Assembly: GCF_028389875.1 (NCBI RefSeq)
Contig: NC_084673.1
Location: 11,879,501 to 11,943,500, forward strand
DNA from: Rhea pennata
Taxonomy: Eukaryota > Chordata > Aves > Rheiformes > Rheidae
Direction: 5' to 3'
DNA: 64,000 nt
Both the position numbers and the translations under genes were made by a program. Below the pieces are notes generated by a model. The model was not told the DNA's origin, searched no databases, and saw nothing but the letters and a program-made list of their open reading frames with translations. This document shows, piece by piece, positions 47,094 through 58,750 of this stretch. Each line of letters starts with the position of its first letter. Position 1 is the first letter of the stretch.

Positions 47094-50000
47094 AGTCTGA
47101 CAGGAGATGCTGTGGTGTATATTTTGTTCTTACATGCAAAGCATCTATGAAAGTAATTGATGCTTGTCTGTCCTCATAAGTGTTGTGATTGTGCTTAAAA
47201 TATCTGGATGCAACATTCTTCCTCAGATTACTTAGATAATTTCTAATCTTAGTTCATCGTATCCTGTCTAAGAATATGAAATGCTGAATGCACTGTATTA
47301 ACTGCAGTGTTACTGAAGTTTATGTAACAGAGTGTTGTGCACAAAAACATCTGAATTTTTGATGTTCACTGATCTGGTCTAAGAAGCCTTTTCCAGGCCA
47401 AAATGCAGTACGTATTTCTATATTGGTTAAAAATTTCAAGCAAAGGGATGAGTAAAGTCATTAGCCTTTCTCTCTTTAATGTTAAATATGGATGTCATTT
47501 TAAAAGGAGTTAAAACAGGAGTCCAAACTTCATAGAAAGTAAATTGTTGTGATGTTTCCCTGGCACAATCTTTATAACAATGTGCTTTGCTAGTGGCAGT
47601 CGACCCATGTTCTTCTCAATTACAATTCCTTAGGCTATAAAAAGTTTGAATCTAGCATATTTTTTTCTCCAGATTGTTCATGTCCTAACATTACTTCTGT
47701 ATGTTTTGTAGAAGGCTTTGTATGTGAATTGCAAAGGTGAAAATAACTGTTGTGTGTATAATATACCTTTCAGACTCTGCGTGCAATTGGAGGCTGGTAA
47801 CTGAAACTCTGGATTTCAGACTGTAGCTTTCACTAAAAGAAGTACTGCATTTGTCTATCAGACTGCAGACAATCAGTGTAACAAAACTTGGTGGGGATCA
47901 CTCTTACTCCTGAGTCCTCAGATGACACTGCTGCTCTTGGGGACTCTGCTTCCTTTGTAATCTAGACCCTGGTGGCTTCTGCTTGGTGTGTGTGATCAGA
48001 GGGCCCATGCCCACAGAGGCAGGAGCAGGCTTTCAGTCCCAGTTTTTGATTTCCCCCTCCTCCCAAGGATAGCTGTCAGTAGTTACACAAGATGGAGAGG
48101 TGGAGAGATGATGACATGGGTAACAAGAGTGGCAGTTTCTCACCTCATGCATGGCTGCAGTTGCTCCCAAGTCTATTCATAGCTCTGTAACTCGCAGAGA
48201 GCTGTCAAGATCCTCTTCACTTGGTTTGTCTTTTAATTAAGATACAAAGTTTTTGTTGAGAAGTAAGGATTCAGCAGTTACTTCCCTCTCCAGGCAAATC
48301 CACGCTGGCCAGACACAGGCAGCCTCAGCTCCTGTGTTGTTAATAAGCACCTTCTCCATCTAAGCAACTGGAGGTTTCTGCTCAGTGAACCCTGGCCCCT
48401 ACAGAGATCCAAGTCCCTGGTGCTGACCTCTGTCTCTGCAGGCCCTGTTCCCATGTGTGCTGCAGGCTGCAGCTTTGGTGCTGAAGGCTGTTACGTTGTA
48501 GTAGGGAATATTCATTGGGGCTTAGCAAGGATGAGCTGTGGACCATCTAGATTGAAAGCTATCTGGATTTGCTGACCCAAGGCACCCTTCTAGTCTTTCC
48601 AGTTTCTTCCTAGTAACTTCACTAGCGCATGTAATTGCATGTACCTGAATCAAAAAGACAGCAGTATTTCATATGTTTGCATAAGGCTTCACGGATGTGA
48701 AGGTCGGAGGGGAATGTATGCAATAACCTTTGAGTGAACTATGCTACTGCTGTAGAAACATCTCAGCTGTGCATTTCCCCCTTTCTGGACTTTTGTCTGC
48801 CTATTGACAGCTAATCTTAGACAGGGCATGACAAGCTGCAGGGAAAATTCTTAGAGAGCTGATGCAATGGGAATCTTGGAGTTTCCCATAGTAAGAAGTC
48901 ACAAGGAGCAAAGATAAATCGATGTGGGGTATTGCAGTCTTGTTGTCCCCTCTTCTTCCAGGCTACTCATCCTAGCCTGCTCAAAATAGTCTTGAATGTC
49001 ACATGAATCAATACTTTTAATTAGCTGCCATTTCTTGTTTCTGCTTTATTGGTTGGATAAGCAAATTAAAAGCAAGTATGTTGTGGAGAAATGATTCTCT
49101 GGGCTGGCTGCAAACATGTTTGTTCTTCCCCCAGGAGAGGACCAGCCTGTGGCTGCCTGATGCAGTGGAAGTGCCAAGGACTGTAGCCAGGAGGAGGTGT
49201 GGGATGCAGAGGAGCTGGAAAAGAGCTTGGCTTGTCTGGGGGTGGGAGTCAGGCAAAGTGCCCTACCTAGGGCCCCTCTGGCAGCCCAGCTCTTGTCTGG
49301 GAGACCAACTCCTCCAGACTTCTACTGACCTAGTCTGCATGGTGGGGAAAGCCTCAAACTGGGACAGAGATGCTGTGAGGAGAGGGTGTGCTGGGTGTAG
49401 GCACAGAAAGGGATTTTGCAGCCCTGTGATACTGGGTCAGGATCACACAATGAGGCAAAATTTGGGGTGCTGGTGGGCCTGTGCTGACCTTTGGGATGGG
49501 TGACTGGCGCATGTCCCCCTGGCAAATGTCTTCTAGGGGAGGCCTGCGAGTGATGGAGCAGATGGGGTCAGACCCCCCTCGGGTCGGTGCGGGGCTGAGC
49601 TTTTGCTCACTGGGATACCCTGAGCTCAGCCCTCTCCCAACCCAGCTGCATCCTTTAAAGCCTGGCTGATGCCATGGTGCCTGCTGGCAGGAGGCCTCAG
49701 CGGTGGTAGAGGGATGTCCTCTGACCCAAAAAGGGATCCAGTTGATCCCTGCCTGTTGGACTTAGAGAGCTCCCTGCTGGCACAGGGGCTCAGTATGGTG
49801 TAATATCCTCTGGAGCTGGTATGATCTGGTGAAGCTGTTGTTGTCTGTATGGTCTGCATGCTTTTTCCCTGTGAGCAGGCTCATCCTTTGCAGAAGTTTT
49901 AAAGCCTCCCTCTGCTGCCTCTGATCTGGGCTGCTCCTGGAGCTGTGGCTCAGCTATGTGGAGCACAGATCTGGCTTGATCCAGTCATTGCTTTCTCCTT

Positions 50001-53000
50001 AATCCCCCTCTGCAGTGGTATCTGTGACAGACTGAGATTAAACGGGGGTTGGCTTTGCGCTTTCCAACTACCTCATCGTGTGCCAAGGTCTTCAGCGTGA
50101 GGCAGTGGCTGGCTGCAAAAGAGCTTTCAAAAGTCATGGCAACCTGTGGCTGGTAAGTTGGTCTGTGCCCCGACCACAAATGTCACTTTGCAAAGGGGAA
50201 AAATACCAGCCATTGAGTTTGCCTTGAGCCGGGGGTGGCTGAGCTCTCAGCAAGGCTGCAGCTCCCTGCTTCCCGTCCACCCCAGAGTCAGAGCAGGACT
50301 GAAACACACTCACTGAAAAAGCTGAAGACACCTGTATGCCAAACCAAGAATTTATTTTTAGTCTGATTAAAACCTTTAACAGCATAACCAAAATACAGTG
50401 AATATTTTGTTATTTTTAGTCTGGTTAAAATGACACTAACAATGATGGTCTAAATTTTGTAGCTAATACCTGACAAGTCTCATTAATAGTACTACAGTTA
50501 GAAGTTTCTATGCAAGTGAAACCTGGTATTAACCCCTGTTTCTTCATGCTGTGCTTCCCTCCCTTGGCACCCTCAGGTAGACAAGTTTCAAGGGGGTGCA
50601 GTGAGCCACCAGCATCCTGAGGTTTTTGGCAGGAGTAATGTGATGTTCATGGTGAGGGCTTGCTTGCTTTTCTCTCTAGAGACCATCTGGGGCTATTTTT
50701 ATGTTTTCTAACAGGCATTACACTCAACTCTTTCTTCACTGATCTGCAAGTTCATGTCACACCTGATTTCATCTGCTGCCTTGCACATATGGTAAATACG
50801 TGTTCTTTATCCTTTCTGCTCGCCGTGGAAGGGGTTTTGCCCAGCTCCCAAGTTTACATTATTATTGATGAGATGTGGGTCTTTGGTATTCTCTATGCCC
50901 ACATCTTCAGTATGCCTGCTACCACCATCATCACACCTCAGGCTGTAATGCAGCTACTTCAGCTTTGTTCTATAGCCTTAGATAGTTCAGTCTGCTCAGA
51001 ATGAAGACTACTTTATCATAACTGTATCATGGTTATTAACAATAGGTGTTACGCTGCATAGCTGGTCTCCGATCCCCTCCTGCCCTAGGGTCTCTTCTCC
51101 TTCCTCTGTGGTCTCTGCTCCCAGCTGATGGTTTTCCCAACTGAGTGTCCCTGTGCAATCCATAGCGTCCCGGGCTGGCCTCCTGCGTAGTAATGTAGCT
51201 ACCAGAGTTGTCCAGGGCAGCGGACTGTTGTGACACTGGCAGCTTGCCCTCCTCCCATATATGCCAAGGGAAATCAGATGCTGGTGGTGAGTACAAGCTG
51301 ACACACCGACCTCTGCTCGTGCCGGTTTGCTTGGCTTTTCAGTCCTTGGGCTGGCTCTGTTTTCTGGGCTTACGCTTGCCTCCCAAAAGGCCTGTAAGCG
51401 TGGCAATGGCAAGCAGGTTGATGCATAACATAAACATGGTATAAAGATTTCCCTGGCCGCTTCCTGATAGAGACTTTGCTCCACAGGGCCCAGCTCTGTA
51501 GTTGCAGCTAGGATGTTTGAATGGCCACCCCTGGCTTTGTAACCACATGATGTTCCATCCCCATGGCACTTGTTTACATCCTTAAACCTACGGTCTTCCT
51601 TCCCCAGTATATTCCCTGTTTTTTGGAGTGGAATAGGCTTTACACTGCAGGATCTTCAAAGAGTCAATGAATCGTATTGATGTTGTTAATGTTCTCCATA
51701 AATTGAGGGAAATTACTAGATGAATATTTGATGAAGCTAATTAAGGCTGAATTACTGTCACACTCCTCCTTTCTTTCCTGCTGTTCTCTCTAGAGTATAG
51801 ATTAGAGCTTCGTTCCTTGATTTGTCCTCTCTCTAAAGACCTGGTCTTTGAGAGTCGTGAACCAGCCATGGTCTATGTTGGAGCACAACAGCATCTAAAC
51901 TAAGTCAGTCAGCTCAAGAAGCCCCTGAAAAAACAAATTGCTGGAGGCTAGGAGCATGTTCTGAGGGAGTGTCACTACCTCCTTACTCTGTTCCTTTTCT
52001 CATCCCTCAGTGTCTGCCATGGGCCACAGCTGGAGAAAGGACTGTGGCTATGTGAGGCTTTCATCCAACCTGGGACTGCTGTCCTTGGGCTCTGAGGGGG
52101 CTGATGGCAGAGCTGCTTCCTTGGTTGTTGTAAAGCAAAGTGGTTTTCTCTTGGGGCCTGTTATAAAGCCACAGAGTTTAGGGTCCTTGTTCTGCACAGT
52201 TCAGATATATGGACATTTTGGCCTTTGGCTATTGTGTTAGGTAGTTCAGACAATTGCTGATGCATTTGAGGAATCTTAGATTTCCCAGCCATGCTGGAGC
52301 TGTCCTTATCTAATAAAGTTGAGCTGGAGGTTACTTGTGATAACTGCAGCATTTAACATGGTATGAACTTGGGAGGCAAGAGAGGGCTGCTGGAACCATT
52401 TCGCTAGTGGCTGCAGAGCTGCTCCACTCTGTCACTCTGCAACATTGGAGGTGTCAACGAGTTCACAGCAGGAGAAAGTGGGATAGCAAGCTGCTGGACT
52501 CCAAATAAGCGAGGAGGAGGAGGAGAGCCTGTGCTTGCATGTGGCAAGATCTAGCTCCTCTGCCCCTGTTCTGCTACTGAAAATGGGGAAAGGGAGTATG
52601 AGATGGGGATCCAGTGAGTGCCTAGCTGCCTGTTGAAGGTTGGAGATAGTGCAACCCCAGTGAGCTGAAGGGAAAGGGGATAGGAAGGAAGTTAAATTAC
52701 AAGCTGTTTAATACCTCTCTTCATTCACAAGGGTTCATTCATACGGGGGGTGGAGTCCGCTCGGGGCTAGGGATGTCAGCTGAGACTTCTCAGCCTCCAG
52801 GGCTGTACAAGGTGCTGTATTGTGACTGCCTGTGAAGAGGAAGATTGGGAATACCTGGTGCTGTGTATCCTGCTGCAGCCTGAATGGAGCACCCCTCTAG
52901 GGTAGCGATGGAGTCCTGTTACCATTATCTGTCCAGGGCTTAGTCTGTCTGTCCAGGAGAATGGCAGAGAGCACCAAGCAGGGCTGTGGTGAGACTCCTG

Positions 53001-54017
53001 CATGGGAAGAACAAAGCCCATCATCAAATTGTTGGGTTTGACACCTTGAATGGCAGTCTTATAGTAGGGTACCTGAGGCCAGAGCGTAAGCCTTCTTTGT
53101 ATGCTTTCCCTATCTCCTGACCCACCGAGGAGCTGAACAGGCTCCTTAAGTAAGAATCTTAATGTATCCTTGCAGCTGTGCTGTTTTAGTCCTCTTTCTG
53201 AATGAAAGTAATTTCTGCATGAAGATGTAGAAGCATAAATCTTTTATTTCCATTTGCTGCTGATGCTTGTTCCCTTATATCATTCTTGGTTGTGACCAAT
53301 GGGCAAAAAATGGTCTTTTTGTTAGTATCTTGCCAATGCTGACCCAAGTAAGACAGTTTGGTAGTTCAGAGAAGTGGAGATACCAGCATTTCTGTCACTG
53401 AGCTGCTCTCAGCCAAGGACTAAACCAAGGTTTAGCTCTGTGATCTCTATCTCACAGGGGCCTTGTGACTCAGGGACATGTCTATGATGATGTCCTGGCA
53501 TGCTGGTCTTCTAAATACCATTCTGCAGGAAAGCTTTCACTGTGAGAGGAGTTTTTCCAGAGATCAGCACCATGATCTCCTGAGTGAGCCAGGCTGAGCG
53601 TCAGGTTTGGTGGTGTCCTTGGTGATGTTCTGTGGAGCAACATGTTCCCACTTTTCATTAGCTTTTTATTGCTTTGCTTAGGAGCAGTCATCTTACATTG
53701 CTTATTGGGCCAGGATTTGAGGATTTCCTGTGTACGCTGTAGGGTGAAGGCAGGTATCTGTCTCACTAAGAAAGTGAACTGGCTGTTTCGCTGGGCTGGC
53801 TTTCTAGATGAACCTACACTTGCAAACCTATCTACTGGCATAGACAGGTCTGGAAGAAGCAGCAGGGCCCTTTATAGAGTTATGTGCCATCCTTAAGAAA
53901 GCATGATAGAAACTGGTGGTTGACACTTGTTGGGAATCCAGACAGAATGATGTATCTTCTGGCCAGGATCTGGGTTTCTAAACCCCTGTTACCTGTTATA
54001 TTGAGTGGTGTTTTTTT

Positions 54018-54019
<2 letters not shown>
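47094..54019. other. Long gene-free stretch
   Basis: The AT-rich block ends near 47.75 kb and GC-richer sequence resumes. I recognise no exon. The longer open frames (for example 49078-49503) have no family resemblance and no matching splice structure. Confidence 0.45.

Positions 54020-54055
<36 letters not shown>
54020..54055. repeat. Poly-T homopolymer (36 bp)
   Basis: This T run is preceded by a shorter run of seven T and GG. Confidence 0.95.
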
Positions 54056-54056
<1 letters not shown>

Positions 54057-56023
54057 GCTATTGATAGTTTTGTGCCTTTGTTAGTGCTTCAAGTCCAGTT
54101 ATTCTGTGTGGAATAAGTCTGTCCCTGATTGCTAACCGTCAAAATTGACATGCATCTTGGAGGTTTCAGTGTCACTCTGAATAAGCTATATGTGCATCTC
54201 CAGATGTGTGTTTTAGTGTGTTGAGGTGACCAGAGATGGGGAACCCAGGGTGCTCAGTCCCATAGGAGAAGCAGCGTGAAAATATGGACCAGGCCTTTTG
54301 GGAAGTTTGCAGCCCTGCCAGGCTCTGGGCTGAGATGGCCAGGCAATTTGTGGATTCATCTCTCACTCAAAAATTGGTGCCTGCTGAGTGAGGAGGGACT
54401 TTTTCACCTGTTGTGAGACACTGAAAATCCTTCTCCTTGTTCCTCTTGCCACAGCGTGGCCCACATTAATGATAAAGAGTTAATGAGCCTGGGTGAGCGA
54501 TAGGGCTTTGTTCTTGGCCTTCTTTTTTCCTAGTTCACTTTTAAAGATACAAAAGGCAAAAATAAAATTAAAAGCACCTCTCAAGGTGCTTCTCCCTCCT
54601 CCCTTTTTTCTCAGACTTTCTTTTATTCTTTCATCTGTCTTTCCCTTTCCCTGCTTGCTATTTGTCCTGCTAAGCCATGATCCAGCCTGCACTGAGAGCA
54701 CTGACACTGCTGCGAAGAAGCCCTTATCTTCAAGAGTATGGCTTGCATTTTCAGTTCAAACATGGCATTAAGATCAAGGCTCTGACTAATCTCCTCTGGT
54801 AAGGTGTGCCACAGCAGGAGCCACAGGGCAGAGGGTCCAGCATTGCAGCTCGGGCTGTGAGATCCGTGCTTTATATTTATCCTCTTCCCAGGTACGGCCA
54901 ACGGGGATGCAATGGCGTGTCTCCACTCCAGCCCTGCCAAGGGGATTTTCTTCTGGGCAGAAAGCAGCCCAGCTGCTCAGCTCCTATCCTCACTGCCAAG
55001 AAGCCATTCAGGCGCCGCAGGATACCAAATGGTTAATTGCTTTGTGTCCCTCTGAGGAAAAGGGAGAAAGGAGGCAGACCAGAGATCCAGATTATAAAAC
55101 AGGACAGGTGTGCTGCAGTAAATCAAGTGACAGGCAGAAAAAACCACAAAAATTAGATGGACAGATAGGAATGAGAAATCAATAAACTGAGACTAAAGAT
55201 AGAGAGATGCCCTGAGTGCTGCTGGCAGAGAAATAGATGTTGCAGCTGGAGAGCTCCCAGAGAAACATTGAGTGAGAAATTGGAGGCTTAGCGAAGGGTC
55301 ATTTTGAGTGCATTCCAGTGCTAGGCCAGGATTATCCCACACAATACACTGCTAATGCTTCCTTCCCCCCCCCCCTCCTTGTTTTAAACTCCCCGAGTAG
55401 TAGGACTGGAGCAACTTCACTGGCCCCACTCGGCTGCTGGATTCAGACCTTCATATTGGAGTCAGCTGATCGCCTCTTTGGTAATAATCCTTTCCCCTGC
55501 ACCAGCTTAATGTGGCTGTACCCCATTCTGCTGTCCCAAGCCAGTGATGCTGGTTTGGTTCTTGGGGCAGGAGAAAGGCTGCTGGGAGCAATCACACTGC
55601 ACCAGACTTTGCAAGTGCTGCGGTGATGCCTCTGCCTCTTGACCATAGCAATGTAATGTATCACCAGTTCCGGATTAAAATCAAACTTCTGCCTTAACTG
55701 GAGGGCCTGGACCATGCACCCTCATCTCTTCCCCTGCTGGTGTTTTCCTGCCTTAGGTAAAGGGCTGTAGTTCCTGGCCACGTTTCTTTTGTCTAGCCAG
55801 CCCAGAAATGTTTCTGCTGATCCTTGAGCTTCATGGAGAAATTACCTGGCTCATGTATTCCCTGTATGGATTGCAATATGCCCCTCAAGATGCTCTTTGC
55901 TTTCTCAGTCCCAGATAGCTTCTGCTTTCCACCATGATTGTATCCTATTGCTAAATAGTGCCCAGCCCTGCCTCCAGCTCCCTAGTTTACCTAGGCAACC
56001 TTCCAGTTGCCCTGAAACCATCT

Positions 56024-56228
56024 CTGGTCTAACAAAGCAGATGGAGTTTGCCTAGGAAGGTACTACTCAGATACCTACTTGAGCTCGCAGCCTGCCGTTC
56101 ACTCATGCTTGCTATTGCCAGCTTGAAATAGCAGCTGTTTTGGAAAAGCCAAGAGAGGTATAGCACCAGCAGCACTAGGGTGCTCAGGTAATGAGTGCCC
56201 TGGAGGACACAGCATGATAGAAGTTGCT
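56024..56228. repeat. 205-bp direct repeat, copy 1
   Basis: The segment from CTGGTCTAACAAAGCAGATG to AAGTTGCT recurs 1,075 bp downstream. The 3' two thirds (from GCCAGCTTGAAATAGC to GGACACAGCATG) are identical, while the 5' part has scattered substitutions. Confidence 0.95.
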
Positions 56229-57098
56229 AATGGGAGGGGAGCTTGGGGAGGAAGGAAGGCTTCCGAGGTGTTGAACCCTGATAGGCTGATTTGTTACACT
56301 AAGCTTGGATGTGACTGGGGAGGAAGAAATGCTTGCTTTTCTCTGTTTTTATCACCAACCTAATGACCATTGAGCTTGTTAGGGAGTCTCCAAGGCATCC
56401 TATAATACCCTCATCCTACATGTCCATGTGACATGCTGCCTCCCAGACATGTCCAGCCTGGCTTTCTGCTAGTGCTGAGTTTTAGGAAGCCTCATGCACT
56501 GAAATAGTTTTTATCTTCCTTCCTAAGGGCTAGTTTGAGGAAAGAAGTAGTGAAAGAGCTCAGCAATTCTAGAATAGCTGTTAATTTCCTCTTGGTTTTA
56601 TTAGTTCTGAGAGCTACTCCCCATCTCCTTCTTTCTCTCTGGGCATTTGTTTAAACCCCATAAAACCCACTGAAGGAAACCAGCCTCGACTCCATTCCTC
56701 CTCATCAGTATGTCCTCGGAGGCCCAGCCAGAGCAGGAAGTCCCCTCTGTGGGCTATAAGGGATGCATGCTAAATGAGGGGTGGAAGGGTGGCTCCCAGA
56801 CTCAGGCTGGCATGGTGATGCCAGTCTCTAAGTGAGACCAGGATATCTCTGCTAGGAGCTGGTTGCTTCTCAGCCTCTTCTCTCTGCCAGTGTTACAGCC
56901 TATATTAGCTACCTTCTTCCACCCTGCTTGTGGCAATGAATGGATCAAAACAGAAGCTCTGCTCTTGCTTCTCTGCTTCCTACTGTTCTTTCTGTCTTAC
57001 TGCGTTTGGCCTGAGTTTCCCCACTGCTTTGTAGGCAGGAGACAGTTAAGAAAGTGCGGGGGCTGCAGGAGCCTGTGGTAGCACTGCAAGGACAGATG

Positions 57099-57303
57099 CT
57101 GGTCTAGCAGAGCAGATGGAGTTTGCCTAGGAAGGTACTTTTCAGATACCTGCTTGAGCTCACAGTCTGCCTTTCGCTCACACTTGCCACTGCCAGCTTG
57201 AAATAGCAGCTGTTTTGGAAAAGCCAAGAGAGGTATAGCACCAGCAGCACTAGGGTGCTCAGGTAATGAGTGCCCTGGAGGACACAGCATGGGAAAAGTT
57301 GCT
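57099..57303. repeat. 205-bp direct repeat, copy 2
   Basis: This is the second copy of the segment at 56024, in the same orientation and without length change. It belongs to no repeat family I recognise, so it is more likely a local duplication. Confidence 0.95.
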
Positions 57304-58039
57304 AGCAGCTAGTTTCCACGGGTGAGACTGGAGGGCAGCTGGTTGACATCTACTCACCAAGGGAGCATGCTGGACTTTCCTTGCTGAGGTGCTGGCCCAG
57401 CCTCCAGCATGCACGTGTGCTCCTGGCACAGCTGAGAGTTGCACCTTTTCCAGCTCCTACTTTTCCCCCTTCCCCCCCCCCCCTTTCTCTGTCACCTGTT
57501 AAGCTGTTGTGAATGTCCTGCTGGCCTCTGGGCCATGCTGCAAGTTCAGCTCTACCTGCCAAAGTGCTTTGTGCAATGCTTCATACTTGCCTTGTGATGA
57601 GCCAGGGCTGGATGGGGGAAGGGAGAAGAGACGCAGGGAAGTGGGGCAGACAGAGGGAGAAGAGGCAGCTGGTGGGGAGAAGTGGGGCTGCTCTGTGGGA
57701 ATGGATCAATGTTCTCTGGCCCTTGGTAAGGACTATGTGCAGTGAGTGTGGCAAAGATGCCCCCAGAGAGAGGGTGATGGTTTCAGAGCAGTGTTCATCC
57801 CCCTGCAAGCGCAGGGCTCGGCGCTTTGAGCCCTGCCCTTCCTGCCCTGCCAGGCTTATGGCAGGAGATGGGTTATGGATGGGGAGAAATGACAGTTCAC
57901 TAAGCTCTGTCAAGCCTGGGGCTTCTCTGTACGACCAGCGTAGGAAGGCAAGAAGCAGTAGAGAGGCACTTGTGCTGCTCGGGGAGCCCCTGGTGCTGGG
58001 ACAAGGGAGTGGGGAGCAGGAGACTGAGGTCACCCCTCA

Positions 58040-58750
58040 GCCAGGAAGTGTCTGCCGAGGTGCCTGGGCAAAAAGAAGCAGGGAGGGGGCTGCAAGCCCC
58101 GCTCTGCCGAGGCTGAGGAAGGCGAGGGAAGCCTCCGCTTCCTTCACACCGTCTGAGGCCTCGGCATGCTCCCAAAGTGTTGGTTGTCTCACGGTTGCTT
58201 TTTCTGGAGCCCTGCGCCCCTGCTGGCTTCTCCGCAAACCTCCCACGCCGTCGCTGCGTGACGGGGCTGAAAGGCAGGCAGCACCCACAGAGGCTTTTCT
58301 GCTTCTGCTCAGCCCGCAGACGGAGCGGCACAGACGTGGAGCAAGCGCCTGAGGCGGCTGGTTTATCTGAGCACGGCTCAGCCTCTCCCCGGGGGAGCGC
58401 AGCTCTCTTTAGCAGTCAGAGCCGACAGGCGCCCCTCGTCCTCGCTGCCCCGCGGGCCGAGGAGCGCTGACAAGCGAGTGAGCGGGTCCTGCCTGGGAGC
58501 TGCCCCCTCCCTCGACGATCTACCCCAGCGTTGCCCTCCCGGGGGAGGGAGCCGTGCTCAGAGCGCTTTGTTCGACAGGCTCGCCGTGGTCCGGAGCCGT
58601 GGTCTGCGCGCCGGAGCCGTTTATCAGCCCTGGTGCATGTTTAAGGCCAAAATGGCGAGCAGAAGCGGAGCGGTGTCTGCAGAACGGGCAAGCAGGGCAA
58701 CTTTGCCATGGCCGCTACCAGTACTGCATTAATTAGGATAGAATAAATAA
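58040..58750. promoter_or_regulatory. CpG-rich patch with a YY1-like ATGGCG motif
   Basis: CpG density rises well above the flanks, strongest at about 58200-58630. The motif CCAAAATGGCGAGC at about 58648-58661 resembles the YY1 site found at many vertebrate start sites. A following ORF starting at that ATG is only about 27 codons. No gene is recognised, so this may be an orphan promoter or the first exon of an unrecognised gene. Confidence 0.4.

Larger units (their letters stand above)
54056..58030. other. Gene-free stretch with a duplicated 205-bp segment
   Basis: No exon is recognised. The feature of note is the direct repeat pair at 56024-56228 and 57099-57303. Confidence 0.45.

Noticed and set aside
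57513-58352. 279-codon open frame
   Set aside because: No domain, Ser/Arg/Pro-rich composition, partly in a CpG-rich patch with open frames on the opposite strand too.
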